Part shown: positions 53,658 to 63,124 of the stretch, piece after piece
How positions within the stretch are numbered: position 1 is the stretch's first letter
Layout of the letters: every line of letters begins with the position of its first letter
Origin: JAVVEG01 sp041751425
GTDB lineage: Bacteria > Pseudomonadota > Gammaproteobacteria > Pseudomonadales > Pseudohongiellaceae
Reading direction: 5' to 3'
DNA: 64,000 bases
NCBI GenBank assembly: GCA_041751425.1
Contig: JBGSXL010000011.1
Coordinates: forward strand, 275,623-339,622
The notes under the pieces: generated by a model
The model's database searches: none
What the model saw: the letters and a program-made list of their open reading frames with translations, nothing else
What the model was told of the DNA's origin: nothing
Translations under genes and position numbers: made by a program

Positions 53658-55544
53658 ATGGGTAGTATTGAAATGCATAAGCCACTTGTCAAAATCATCG
53701 GGCTGCTGATTGCGCTGGGTGCCACGTACCTGGTCATTGTCGCGGTAATTGGTTCTCGTGTTGCCAGTGAAATAGCCGGCTATGAAGCGCTGTTGGTTGC
53801 CCGCGATGATGTGAACGTCACCCGTTTCGAATATGAGCGTGGTTTCTTCGGTGGCACGCTTGATTATGATCTGGATTGGCGGCCGCTACCTGATGATGCG
53901 TTTTACGAAGCCTTGCAAATGGCTGCGATGGTTGCGGGCGAGATAAATCTGACTGGTACTTTTGAAACTCAGCATGGCCCGTGGCTGGGCAGGTCCGGTT
54001 TTGGTCTGGCAAAGATTGAGCAACAGATTCAGGTGCCGGAACAATTGCGCAACTCACTTCCGCAATACCCCGGCCAACAACCACTGCTCGAATTGGCCAG
54101 CGTGTTGACTTTTACTGGTGCATTGCGAACAGATTTTGCAATCGTGGACTACGATGGCAGGGTCATTGTTGATGATGAAGTTCTTAACTTGCAGGTCAGT
54201 GGTCTCACTGGCTCCCTGGCAATCAACAACTCCCTAACTCAGTTCACAGGTGATCTTAATTTGCGGCAGTTGGCAGCAGGAATGCTGGGCAACAACGCTC
54301 AATCTGTTGGCTTTAGTCTGGATGGATTACAGTTCAAAATCGACCTGTGGGAGGATGAATCTTCCGCCTTGCTGGGCGACACAGAATTTCGGTTCGCGCA
54401 ATTTTCATTCCATTCGTCGCAGGAAAACATGCAGGCATTGGTGAGAGATTTTTCTGCAATCAGCAACGTCTTTCGGGTGAACGATCAGGTAGACAATACA
54501 GGCTCGATGGCCGTTGCTAATTTCAGCCTGAATGGGCATGAACTTGGTGGCATGGCTTTGGAAACTGCGGTGCGAGGAATCAATATCGATACCTATGTTG
54601 CCCTGCAGAATCTTTACCGGCAGGCCGGTGTGAGCGGTCAGAGTGAGTTGGACATGGAAGCAATCATGGCGGAGTTGCAGAAAATCGCCGCCGACCAGCT
54701 TACCTTCAGTCTGGATAAGTTGGTTTTTTTCCTGCCAACAGATGAGGATATAGTTGCCTCGTTGGTTCTAACCTACAACGGTTCGCCACAGATTGACTGG
54801 CAGTCGACCGAACAACAGTTAGCTGCTATCAGTCTTGAGTCCAGTCTGCGCATTTCCATCAGTGCGATAGAGCGATCCATTGCAAGTTCATCGCTGAGTG
54901 CGGAACAGAAAGCACAATTGCAATCGATGCTACAGGAAATCTATCAACTCCCTTACGTGAATGTATCCGGCGACACCGCATCATCTTCGCTGGCGATTCG
55001 ACAGGGCGAAGTGCTGGTCAACGAAGAGCGCGTGATGGCAATGGCGGATCTGTTGCCTTTTATTGATGCCGCCGCGAACAGTTTTAGTAACGCCGCTTCT
55101 GATGATGAGTTTTTCGGCAACAATGCGGGCGCCACCAGTGCTACTGCGGCAGATTTTGGAGAACCGTTATTCGAAAGGGTAGACCTGCAGGCCAACTTCA
55201 TGCCTGATCCCTACTCCGTTGAATTGATTGCTGGTGGCGAAGGGGATGCCAGGGAGTTGGCGGTGTATTGCGCCGGCAATATCAATCTGGTGCAACCCGA
55301 TGTCACATTGAGTTTCGACGCCGGAACCTTACCGTTATTCGTGTATGCCGAAGCTGAGATCGACACCACGCTGGTGGTATTGGCCCCTGACGGATGGCAC
55401 TGTAATGATGACGCGTATGGTGGTTATCAACCAGCGCTCGAATTTGAAAATCCGCAGTCTGGTGAGTATCTGATATGGGTGGGAACCTATGAGAAGGAGC
55501 AGGGGGATGCCACGCTCTTCATATCGGAGTTGGACCCGCGCTAG
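53658..55544 (+). CDS. DUF945 family protein with extra C-terminal PPC-like domain
   Basis: A 628-residue protein. An N-terminal helix (KIIGLLIALGATYLVIVAVI) anchors it to the inner membrane, and the DUF945/YdgA region follows: ARDDVNVTRFEYERGFFGG to LPYVNVSGDTASS. From about residue 515 a separate beta domain begins (ANFMPDPYSVELIAGGEGDA, then GWHCNDDAYGGYQPALEFE and SGEYLIWVGTYEK) that resembles prepeptidase/PPC-like modules. This domain is not usual in DUF945 proteins. Function unknown. A second in-frame ATG five codons later is possible. Confidence 0.75.
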   Translation: MGSIEMHKPLVKIIGLLIALGATYLVIVAVIGSRVASEIAGYEALLVARDDVNVTRFEYERGFFGGTLDYDLDWRPLPDDAFYEALQMAAMVAGEINLTGTFETQHGPWLGRSGFGLAKIEQQIQVPEQLRNSLPQYPGQQPLLELASVLTFTGALRTDFAIVDYDGRVIVDDEVLNLQVSGLTGSLAINNSLTQFTGDLNLRQLAAGMLGNNAQSVGFSLDGLQFKIDLWEDESSALLGDTEFRFAQFSFHSSQENMQALVRDFSAISNVFRVNDQVDNTGSMAVANFSLNGHELGGMALETAVRGINIDTYVALQNLYRQAGVSGQSELDMEAIMAELQKIAADQLTFSLDKLVFFLPTDEDIVASLVLTYNGSPQIDWQSTEQQLAAISLESSLRISISAIERSIASSSLSAEQKAQLQSMLQEIYQLPYVNVSGDTASSSLAIRQGEVLVNEERVMAMADLLPFIDAAANSFSNAASDDEFFGNNAGATSATAADFGEPLFERVDLQANFMPDPYSVELIAGGEGDARELAVYCAGNINLVQPDVTLSFDAGTLPLFVYAEAEIDTTLVVLAPDGWHCNDDAYGGYQPALEFENPQSGEYLIWVGTYEKEQGDATLFISELDPR

Positions 55545-55663
55545 TGTCGTCATGGAACCGTCTTGGAAATGTGTTAAAACCGGGTTTAAATATGTTGCAG
55601 CGCCGTGCCGGATCCATGTTACGGGTTCTGAGTCATCGGTTCTGCGTCAGGAGCATCCCGATT

Positions 55664-57397
55664 GTGAAATACAAGTTCATCGCCACACTGATGTTCGTTT
55701 GTGCAGTTCCTCTTCATAGTGCCGAGCCTGACACCACCGTTGTCAAAATTATCGCGTTCAATGATTTTCACGGCAATCTGCACAGTGCCTGGAGCGCTGA
55801 TGGCGTGCCGGTAGGTGGCGTGGATGTGCTGGCAGCCTATGTGGATGCGTTGAAGGCACAGAACCCAGCCAATGTCGTTGTATCAGCGGGCGATCTGATC
55901 GGTGCCAGCCCGCTGGTGTCCGCTTTATTTCACGATGAACCTACTATAGAAGCCATGAACCGTTTGCGGCTTGATTTTAATGCTGTAGGTAATCATGAGT
56001 TCGACGCTGGTCCGGCGGAGTTGCTGCGCATGCAGCAGGGCGGTTGCCATCCCTCTGACATCAGTACGTGCCAGGGCGAATTTGTTGGCACGCCTGTGCC
56101 TTTCGAGGGTGCGCACTTCTCGTTTCTGGCAGCCAACGTTATCGTGGAAGAAACAGGTGCAACACTTTTCCCGGCGTACGGTATCAAAACATTTGCAGGA
56201 CACGACATTGCGTTCATCGGAATGACACTGGAAGCCACGCCCAGTGTGACTCTGAACAGCGGCGTTGCCGGGTTGCGCTTCCTGGATGAGGCGGACACAG
56301 TCAATGCCTTGATTCCGGAACTGCGCAGTCGCGGTATCGAAGCGATCGTTGTGCTGCTCCATGAGGGTGGACTGCGATCTTCGGCGCAAGGCAGTATTGA
56401 TGACTGTATGGAGGACGCCACGACATCTACCCGGCACATGCCTATTCGTGATGTCATAAACAGACTGGATGATGCGGTGGATCTGGTAATTGCAGGGCAC
56501 AGCAGCATACCTTTCAATTGCTGGATACCCAATAGTGTGGGGCGGTATGTGCCGGTGAGTCACGCGCAGAATGCCGGCTCCGTGTTAACAGATATCGATC
56601 TTGTTCTGGATGCCACGGGCGAAGTGATTGAGGTGAGCCTGCGGAATATTCTGGTAAAGCAATCAGAGTCAGTTGTCCCACATGAGGAGATTGCGCGTCT
56701 TGTGCAGGCTTATACGCAGCTCGCGGACGTGCAGGCAAGTCAGGTGATAGGAGCAATAAAGGCGCCAGTTACGCGCGTTATCGATCCCGCTACGGGGCAA
56801 AGTGATGCCGGCAATCTGATTGCCGATGCACAGCTTTTTGCTACACAGTCGCCGAATGTCGGCGGCGCGCAGATAGCATTTATGAACTCAGGCGGCGTAC
56901 GTGCGGCGTTGGAAGCTGACGGCTACCCGGGCAATGTGACTTACGCAGCAGCCTATAAGGTGCAGCCGTTTGCGAATTATCTGGTGACGCTTACCTATAC
57001 AGCGCAGCAGATCAAAGATGTGCTTGAGCAACAGTTCTCCGGATGCATGGGCAGAGATTCCGGGCAGATACTGCAGGTGTCAGCGGGGTTCAATTACAGC
57101 TGGCGCGACAGCGCGCCGCCATGTGAAAGAATTGTCGAGATGACATTGAATGGAAATCATATAGTTAAGAATGGCCTGTTACCCGATCCGGAAGCAACCT
57201 TCAGGGTGACCGTGAATAATTTCATGGTAGATGGCGGCGATCGTTTCTCGGCATTGACTGTCGGTACTGATCGGGTGACCAGCATGCTGGATATCGAAGC
57301 GCTGATGGAATACCTGGCAGGCTTCAACTTGCCGGATGCCCCCTACGACGCCAACTCACCAAGCCTGAGCAAACCCCGAGTGACACGCCACCCCTAG
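55664..57397 (+). CDS. Periplasmic 5'-nucleotidase / metallophosphatase
   Basis: A 577-residue exported enzyme of the UshA family that dephosphorylates nucleotides. Metal-binding blocks are IIAFNDFHGNLHS, GDLIGASPLVS, AVGNHEFDAG and VIAGHSSIPFN. The C-terminal nucleotide-binding domain has GNLIADAQLFATQS, MNSGGVRAALEADG and FRVTVNNFMVDGGD. I chose a GTG start at 55664 because CAGGAG lies ten bases upstream and the residues that follow (KYKFIATLMFVCAVPLHSA) make a clean signal peptide. An upstream GTG overlapping the previous stop would bury the signal 40 residues in. Confidence 0.88.
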   Translation: MKYKFIATLMFVCAVPLHSAEPDTTVVKIIAFNDFHGNLHSAWSADGVPVGGVDVLAAYVDALKAQNPANVVVSAGDLIGASPLVSALFHDEPTIEAMNRLRLDFNAVGNHEFDAGPAELLRMQQGGCHPSDISTCQGEFVGTPVPFEGAHFSFLAANVIVEETGATLFPAYGIKTFAGHDIAFIGMTLEATPSVTLNSGVAGLRFLDEADTVNALIPELRSRGIEAIVVLLHEGGLRSSAQGSIDDCMEDATTSTRHMPIRDVINRLDDAVDLVIAGHSSIPFNCWIPNSVGRYVPVSHAQNAGSVLTDIDLVLDATGEVIEVSLRNILVKQSESVVPHEEIARLVQAYTQLADVQASQVIGAIKAPVTRVIDPATGQSDAGNLIADAQLFATQSPNVGGAQIAFMNSGGVRAALEADGYPGNVTYAAAYKVQPFANYLVTLTYTAQQIKDVLEQQFSGCMGRDSGQILQVSAGFNYSWRDSAPPCERIVEMTLNGNHIVKNGLLPDPEATFRVTVNNFMVDGGDRFSALTVGTDRVTSMLDIEALMEYLAGFNLPDAPYDANSPSLSKPRVTRHP

Positions 57398-57405
57398 CCC
57401 ATAAC

Positions 57406-57512
57406 TGGGGTCGATAAATGGGGTCAGAGTAAAATTACCGATAAATGGGGTCAGAGTAAAAATACAGTACTGTATTTTTACTCTGACCCCATTTATCCAT
57501 TTATCGACCCCA
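57406..57512. repeat. Nested palindromic element A (REP/MITE-like)
   Basis: A perfect 58-bp palindrome (57440-57497, centre CAGTACTG) carries the core GGGGTCAGAGTAAAAA. It is nested inside a second inverted pair, TGGGGTCGATAAATGG (57406-57421) with its complement (57497-57512), and an extra copy of the core lies at 57420-57434. It sits between convergent genes, so it may act as a bidirectional terminator. Confidence 0.9.
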
Positions 57513-57525
57513 TTTATCTGAGGCG

Positions 57526-59949
57526 TTACTTCACATACTTATCCAGCCACTCGATGGTTTCCCACAGCATGTGCATCAATGATTCTCTGGCCTGATAACC
57601 ATGGCTCTCATGGGGCAGCATCACTAGACGGGTCGGGCCACCCACACCGCGCACTGCCTGATACATCCGCTCACTTTGAATCGGGAAAGTGCCGGTATTG
57701 TTGTCTGCTTCGCCGTGAATGAAAAGAATCGGCGCTTTGATCTGATGCGCAAAATAGAAAGGTGACATAGTGATATAAGTATCGCGAGCTTCCCAAATGC
57801 TGCGTGGCTCTGCCTGAAAACCGAAAGGCGTCAGGCTGCGATTATATGCACCACTGCGCGCAACGCCTGCCTTGAACAGATCAGAATGCGCCAGCAGGTT
57901 AGCGGTCATAAAAGCACCGTAGGAATGGCCACCCAAGGCAACGCGCTCGCGGTCGGCGACACCACGTTCCACCAGATAGTCGATGGCAGCACTTGCGTTG
58001 GCCACCAGTTGTTCTATAAACGATTCATTCGGTTCAATATCAGGTGCCGGCGCCACAATTGGCATGGCCGCGTTGTTAAGTACAGCATAGCCCTGAGTGA
58101 CCAGGAAATGTGGACCCCAGTAACTGATTGCATTGAAGCGATACGGTGAGTCGCTCAATTGACCCGCATTGTCAGCGGAGGCAAACTCGCGCGGGTACGC
58201 CCACAATATCAATGGCAGCGGTCCATCAGTTTCCGGCCGGTAACCGGGTGGCAACAGCAACTGCCCGGACAATTGCAATTCATCTGCACGAGGATAGGTC
58301 ACAAACTCCGATTGCACGTCCACGAGGTTTGGCGTTGGATGTGGGAACGCAGTGATCGATCTGTCATTGTTATTATCCAGATTCCATTCCACAAAATTGG
58401 GCGGCTCGGTTCTGCTCTCGCGGCGTGTGATAAAACGCGAGGCGTTGGGCGAAGTTACAGCGATCACAGTTTCGAAGTATGGTGCTTCGGAGCGCCATAT
58501 CTCACGCATTGATCCATTATCCAGATTCAGCGCGCGCAGGAATGGTCTATTGCCTTCATCAGATGCACCCATGCCGGTCAGGAAAATCTCGTTGCCTTCG
58601 GGTGCCATCTGAATCACCGCTCTGCCATAGGCGTTGATCTGCATGACTGGTGAGCCGGGATCCGCATACTGGTCTTCATAATTGCGCTGAAACAGGAGAT
58701 CAGCATCAGCCCACGGATCGTTATTGTCCGGGCTGATACGCCAGGTGCGGGTAGTGCGATCAGCACGCCATGTTTCTGAAATCATCGCAAGCTCGCCATG
58801 CCCCCAGGTAACTCCGGAGAACCGCGTAGCGAGTCCGGCAATCTGCCGCGGAGCAGCATTGAAGGGCGCATCATGCAGAAAGGCAATGTCGCGCACACTT
58901 ACTTCCATGGATGGCACACCACCGTCCTGCGTTTCTACCCAGAACAGGCTGGCAGGGACATCCGTGCGCCAGGAAATACTGCGCTTGCCTTCATAGGTGG
59001 AATTGAAAGCAATAGGAATATTATCGAGCAACGGCAGAGATTCAACTTGTGTCACTACCCGGCCCTGCAAATCCCAGACTTCGGTCACAGTTGGAAAGCG
59101 GCTGGCTGGTACCGTGTAGGCATATGGTTTCTCGAGTCTGCTGATCAACAGGTAATTCCCATCCGGTGACACAGATGAGTTGTTGAAAACGGCAGCGTTT
59201 CCTATCGGTTGAGTTGCACCATCCAGCCCCACTAAAAGTAATTGAGACGTGAAGTAATAATCGAACAGGGCTTCATCGTGCGGATTGCTCAGCAGATCCT
59301 GATAGGTTCTGGCGGGCGCGGCCTCCCCTGTAGATACTTGAATCACCGGACCTGTGGGCGCCAAAGGCGCTTGCGGTGCAACGCCGCGATTTTCCGGCAC
59401 AGTGCGTACCAACAGAGACCTGCTGTCCGGCAACCAGTTAAATGGTGCTCCGGCCCATGTGTTGTTGACCTGCAGATTACCAAGACGCTGTGCTGTGGCG
59501 CCTGCTAATTCTGCCAACCAAAGTTCGGTATGTGTATCGCGCGACAAAACAAAGGCAATGCGCTGACCATCGGGCGCGAACACGACGTTGCGGATGACAG
59601 GATTAGCGGGCAAGCCGGTAATGTCACGCTCGCTCAAATCAACGGGATTCTTGATGGTCAGGCGATTGCTGTAGCCCGCACGGCTGGGTCCATTGTCACG
59701 CGGATTGATACGCGAGCCACCCAGACGCAGTTCGGGTTGTGCCAGGTCAGCTATGGTAGGTACACCCGGCATATGCATAAGCAACATCACGCTGCGATCC
59801 GGGGACATGATCAATCCCGGCATTGAAGGTGCGTCTACCAGCGCAGCGACCTCGGGGGGAGGCATGCGGTACGAGTCCTGCGCGTATACACCAACAGCCA
59901 TTACACAGGCCAGGATTAAAACCACTGCGGAATTCGCGGGATTTTTCAT
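57526..59949 (-). CDS. S9 family prolyl-oligopeptidase-like peptidase
   Basis: An 807-residue exported peptidase with a signal peptide ending VYAQD. The N-terminal part (SMPGLIMSPDRSVMLLMHMP) and overall plan resemble bacterial relatives of plant glutamyl endopeptidase. A beta-propeller spans most of the first 500 residues. The hydrolase domain holds the nucleophile in ALGGHSYGAFMTANLL, an Asp in FIHGEADNNTG and a His in LPHESHGYQ. It degrades peptides in the periplasm. The gene is bracketed by two near-identical palindromes. Confidence 0.9.
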   Translation of the reverse strand: MKNPANSAVVLILACVMAVGVYAQDSYRMPPPEVAALVDAPSMPGLIMSPDRSVMLLMHMPGVPTIADLAQPELRLGGSRINPRDNGPSRAGYSNRLTIKNPVDLSERDITGLPANPVIRNVVFAPDGQRIAFVLSRDTHTELWLAELAGATAQRLGNLQVNNTWAGAPFNWLPDSRSLLVRTVPENRGVAPQAPLAPTGPVIQVSTGEAAPARTYQDLLSNPHDEALFDYYFTSQLLLVGLDGATQPIGNAAVFNNSSVSPDGNYLLISRLEKPYAYTVPASRFPTVTEVWDLQGRVVTQVESLPLLDNIPIAFNSTYEGKRSISWRTDVPASLFWVETQDGGVPSMEVSVRDIAFLHDAPFNAAPRQIAGLATRFSGVTWGHGELAMISETWRADRTTRTWRISPDNNDPWADADLLFQRNYEDQYADPGSPVMQINAYGRAVIQMAPEGNEIFLTGMGASDEGNRPFLRALNLDNGSMREIWRSEAPYFETVIAVTSPNASRFITRRESRTEPPNFVEWNLDNNNDRSITAFPHPTPNLVDVQSEFVTYPRADELQLSGQLLLPPGYRPETDGPLPLILWAYPREFASADNAGQLSDSPYRFNAISYWGPHFLVTQGYAVLNNAAMPIVAPAPDIEPNESFIEQLVANASAAIDYLVERGVADRERVALGGHSYGAFMTANLLAHSDLFKAGVARSGAYNRSLTPFGFQAEPRSIWEARDTYITMSPFYFAHQIKAPILFIHGEADNNTGTFPIQSERMYQAVRGVGGPTRLVMLPHESHGYQARESLMHMLWETIEWLDKYVK

Positions 59950-60017
59950 AGGTGTTGATCTCCGATGGGCGCGAGACTGCCCATACGTTAATTGGTTATG
60001 GGGTCTTGAAGTTTGAG

Positions 60018-60075
60018 CATAAATGGGGTCAGAGTAAAAATACAGTACTGTATTTTTACTCTGACCCCATTTATG
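60018..60075. repeat. 58-bp perfect palindrome, element B (REP/MITE-like)
   Basis: Every base of 60018-60046 pairs with 60047-60075. The core GGGGTCAGAGTAAAAATACA is identical to element A at 57440-57497; only the outermost base pair differs. It lies three bases past the stop of the CapA-like gene and upstream of the S9 peptidase gene. Confidence 0.92.
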
Positions 60076-60078
60076 AAC

Positions 60079-61206
60079 TCAAGGGTAGAATGCACGCTGA
60101 TTGTTCGATCGCAATTCCAATTGCAATTCCGCGCTAAGTCGCTGTAAGCGATTAAGTATACTCATTGCCTGCTCACCCTGTGCCAGGCGCGGACGCCCGC
60201 GGGTGGGCCAGTGCTGTTGCGGATCATCGCCAACCTCATTCATGGCAATCGGGACAATTTCCATATTACGGAACTGACCGTTCTCAAAATCCAGGTGCAC
60301 TATGGCAGTTTCCCACACCTCAGGCACATAGTAACCAACATCGGTGTGCGAGTGGAAAACCAGACTTCCCAGACCATGAAGTATGACTTTACCCGCATAC
60401 ATTTCAATGCCGTGGAGCAATGGTGCGCCGTGGCTTACGAATACATCGGCCCCTGCGTCTATACACGCCTGTGCGAAGCGTCTGGCCCAGGGTTTAGTCA
60501 GCGCCATATCTTCACCCCATTCGTGATTATGCAGATAGGCAATCACAATACCACCGCGTGATCTTGCGTCTCGTATCGATGCGAGATTACGTGCCATGTC
60601 ATCTACATTTGGAACAAGATCTTCGCCGAGTCTGATTTCGTTGACTCCTGCACGAGTGCTTGTGGCAGCGCCACCTTCCCGGATTCTGCCCATTGCCATA
60701 GATACCAGGGCGGCTCTGGCCGGTTGCTCAAGAAATCCAGCGGCCGCCGCCTGCGCAGCATTGTCACCCGTTCCCGCAAAGGCAAAGCCCGCGTCAGCAA
60801 CAGCATTGCGGGTAGCTACTATACCCTCAGTACTCAGATCAAATGCATGATTATTGCTCAGTGCCAGCAAATTGAAGCCCATGGTATTCAAGCAGGTCAG
60901 AGTCTGTTCGGACCCGGCATGAAAGAATTCCGTATCGCGCGTTGGCGCGCCGGACTCTGGCGTTTGTATAGCGACTTCAAGATTGGTGAATATCACATCA
61001 CCCTTGCGCAGCTCCGCTATGACCTCTGCCAGCCCGGGATAAGGTGCATCGCAGACCGGATACTTCATCAATGCCTGACCTGCCAGTGTCACACGTACAA
61101 GTGAGTTACCGGTTTGAGATTGACTGAAGCTATAACCGGGCGCAGCCAGCATCGGGCAAGCAGCTAATAGACGGAGAAACTGGCGACGGCTTTCTGAGTG
61201 ATCCAT
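60079..61206 (-). CDS. CapA family protein with Tat-like signal
   Basis: A 375-residue CapA (PGA_cap) metallophosphatase-like protein. A twin-arginine-type start (SRRQFLRLLAACPMLAA) suggests export. The conserved blocks are FTNLEVAIQTPESGAPTRD, LALSNNHAFDLSTEG and IAYLHNHEWGEDMALTKPW, then VFVSHGAPLLHGIEMYAGKV. The family is linked to poly-gamma-glutamate capsule formation, but no capB/C genes are nearby, so the role is open. The start has GAGGAG seven bases upstream; an earlier in-frame ATG is rejected. Confidence 0.87.
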   Translation of the reverse strand: MDHSESRRQFLRLLAACPMLAAPGYSFSQSQTGNSLVRVTLAGQALMKYPVCDAPYPGLAEVIAELRKGDVIFTNLEVAIQTPESGAPTRDTEFFHAGSEQTLTCLNTMGFNLLALSNNHAFDLSTEGIVATRNAVADAGFAFAGTGDNAAQAAAAGFLEQPARAALVSMAMGRIREGGAATSTRAGVNEIRLGEDLVPNVDDMARNLASIRDARSRGGIVIAYLHNHEWGEDMALTKPWARRFAQACIDAGADVFVSHGAPLLHGIEMYAGKVILHGLGSLVFHSHTDVGYYVPEVWETAIVHLDFENGQFRNMEIVPIAMNEVGDDPQQHWPTRGRPRLAQGEQAMSILNRLQRLSAELQLELRSNNQRAFYP

Positions 61207-61231
61207 TTCTGTGCTCCTCAATTAAGAGTTC

Positions 61232-63109
61232 TCAGTATGATTCTGCTACTCGTTCAAAATCGGTTTGCACTGCCATACGGATGACCGAAGGATGATTTTT
61301 GTCGCAATAAATCCTGTTAGTGGCTACGACACTCTTGCTGGCAACCCCTTCCGGAGCGCCGGTATTGGGATTGATGTCGAAATGTGGGAAGTTACTGCTG
61401 GAAATGTCAATTCGTAACCGGTGTCCCTTTTGAAACAGATTGCTGCTGGCGAAAGGCTGCACGATTAATTTGTAAATATGTCTGCGCTCCAATAGCGCTT
61501 CCTTGTCCCAGCCCTGGTGATAGCGAGCACGAATAATCCCATCGGTAATATTCATAGCATAACCATCTGGATAATCATCTCCAGGCGGATAAACATCGAT
61601 CAGCTTAACGGTAAAATCCGTATCCGGACAGTCAGAGGAAATCCATAGGTGTGCTTCAACCTCACCGGTGATGACCAGGTCGCTCGCAAGCGGCTCAGAT
61701 TGAAACACCAACACGTCTTTGCGCTCAGCCAGAGGCCTTGATGCATCTGAGTTATCAAAACCGAATTTCCCGTTGCGGTAACGTTGATCAAACGCGCCAC
61801 CAGTCATAACCGGATCGCCAGATGTCAGCGCACCGCCAATTGTTGGTACCGGGTCGCTGGGATCGAATACATACTCCTGCCAGGCTTCCGTCACGATAGG
61901 TTTGGTTGTGTTGAGCAAACCTTCGCGATGCAGATAGAAATTCTGCATAGTTACAGATGCAGGTGGCCACTGACTACTATGTTGCCAAAACCCACCGTGT
62001 TGCATTCTACCGGCTCGATTGCGTCGGCCATCACTACCGCCCATCGTGAAATAATGCACCTGGCGATCATTAGTTTGAGTATCAGGTGTAACTTTCAATG
62101 CACGATTAAACCACTGCAGACGCAAAGTGGCATAGTCATCGGCAATATTGTCATCCAGAGTGGATTGCGAACCGAAATCTACATTGCCGGCAAAGGTACA
62201 TGAGCGGTTACCATGTGTCCAGGGGCCCATGATTAACAGCATTGCAGATTTCTTGCGTTTACCAAGCTCGCTGAAATTTGTCAGGCAGGTTCGCACATAT
62301 GGGTCATACCAGCTTCCGATAATAGCGATAGGTACATCCGGGAACTGATCGTAAAAGCCCTCTGCGTAAAGGCCTGGTTGCTTCCAGTAGTCGTCAAACA
62401 AGCCGTGCTGCCAAAGCTCGAACAGATAATCTTCGTATTCGGGGGCGTGGCGCAACGGGGAGTGTCCCGGGCGCCACGGCATATCCTGAAACCAGGCGGT
62501 GATATTCTCTGCTTCCAGCGCAGCCTGACGTGCCGGATCTCGCATTGTTTCCGGGCTTAATAGTGCGTGCTTGTACGCCCAGGTAGCCTGCTTCAACTCA
62601 AAAGCACCGCCGCGGCGAATTCCTCCGTGATAGGCGCTGGAAAACCCACCGGAGTCCATGAACATGCAGGCCAATCCTGGCGGATTCAGACAGGACAACG
62701 CGCATTGTGTATGCGCCCCATAAGAAAGTCCCATAGTGCCTACCCGCCCGTTACACCACGGCTGCTGCAACAACCATGTCAAAGTGTCATAGCCGTCTTC
62801 GGCTTCGTTCAAATACTTGGTGAAGATGCCTTCTGAATGGTAGCGACCGCGACAATCCTGCAATACCACGACATAACCATGACTGGCAAGCTCAAGAGCA
62901 ACATGTGAGCGCAATCTGGGTGTAGGCGCAGCCAGACTGTTTTCAGTTCTGCTGATGCCAAGTTTATTGTAAGGAGTACGTTCCAGAATAACCGGGTAGC
63001 ACGATTCCCCCGCTTCTGGATGATAAATGTCAGTAGCCAGATGTATGCCATCTCGCATGCGAATCATCACATCCGATTCTACCGTCACTTTAAAACTGCC
63101 TTGCATCAT
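61232..63109 (-). CDS. CocE/NonD family hydrolase (S15-like)
   Basis: A 625-residue X-Pro-dipeptidyl-peptidase-fold hydrolase. RDGIHLATDIYHPEAGES is the N-terminal signature. The nucleophile lies in VGTMGLSYGAHTQCALS, an Asp region in IIGSWYDPYVRTCLTNF and a His in MGPWTHGNRSC. The C-terminal jelly-roll (SDCPDTDFTVKLIDVYPPGD, HRLRIDISSSNFPHFDIN) is characteristic. Substrates of relatives are acyl esters, cocaine or Xaa-Pro peptides. No signal peptide. It lies 15 bases after the transporter gene. Confidence 0.92.
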   Translation of the reverse strand: MMQGSFKVTVESDVMIRMRDGIHLATDIYHPEAGESCYPVILERTPYNKLGISRTENSLAAPTPRLRSHVALELASHGYVVVLQDCRGRYHSEGIFTKYLNEAEDGYDTLTWLLQQPWCNGRVGTMGLSYGAHTQCALSCLNPPGLACMFMDSGGFSSAYHGGIRRGGAFELKQATWAYKHALLSPETMRDPARQAALEAENITAWFQDMPWRPGHSPLRHAPEYEDYLFELWQHGLFDDYWKQPGLYAEGFYDQFPDVPIAIIGSWYDPYVRTCLTNFSELGKRKKSAMLLIMGPWTHGNRSCTFAGNVDFGSQSTLDDNIADDYATLRLQWFNRALKVTPDTQTNDRQVHYFTMGGSDGRRNRAGRMQHGGFWQHSSQWPPASVTMQNFYLHREGLLNTTKPIVTEAWQEYVFDPSDPVPTIGGALTSGDPVMTGGAFDQRYRNGKFGFDNSDASRPLAERKDVLVFQSEPLASDLVITGEVEAHLWISSDCPDTDFTVKLIDVYPPGDDYPDGYAMNITDGIIRARYHQGWDKEALLERRHIYKLIVQPFASSNLFQKGHRLRIDISSSNFPHFDINPNTGAPEGVASKSVVATNRIYCDKNHPSVIRMAVQTDFERVAESY

Positions 63110-63124
63110 GAGAGTGTTCCGCGA

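Noticed and set aside
60079..61206. CapA-like gene as part of a poly-gamma-glutamate capsule operon
   Set aside because: No ligase (CapB-like) or CapC-like membrane protein is adjacent; the neighbours are peptidases and hydrolases.
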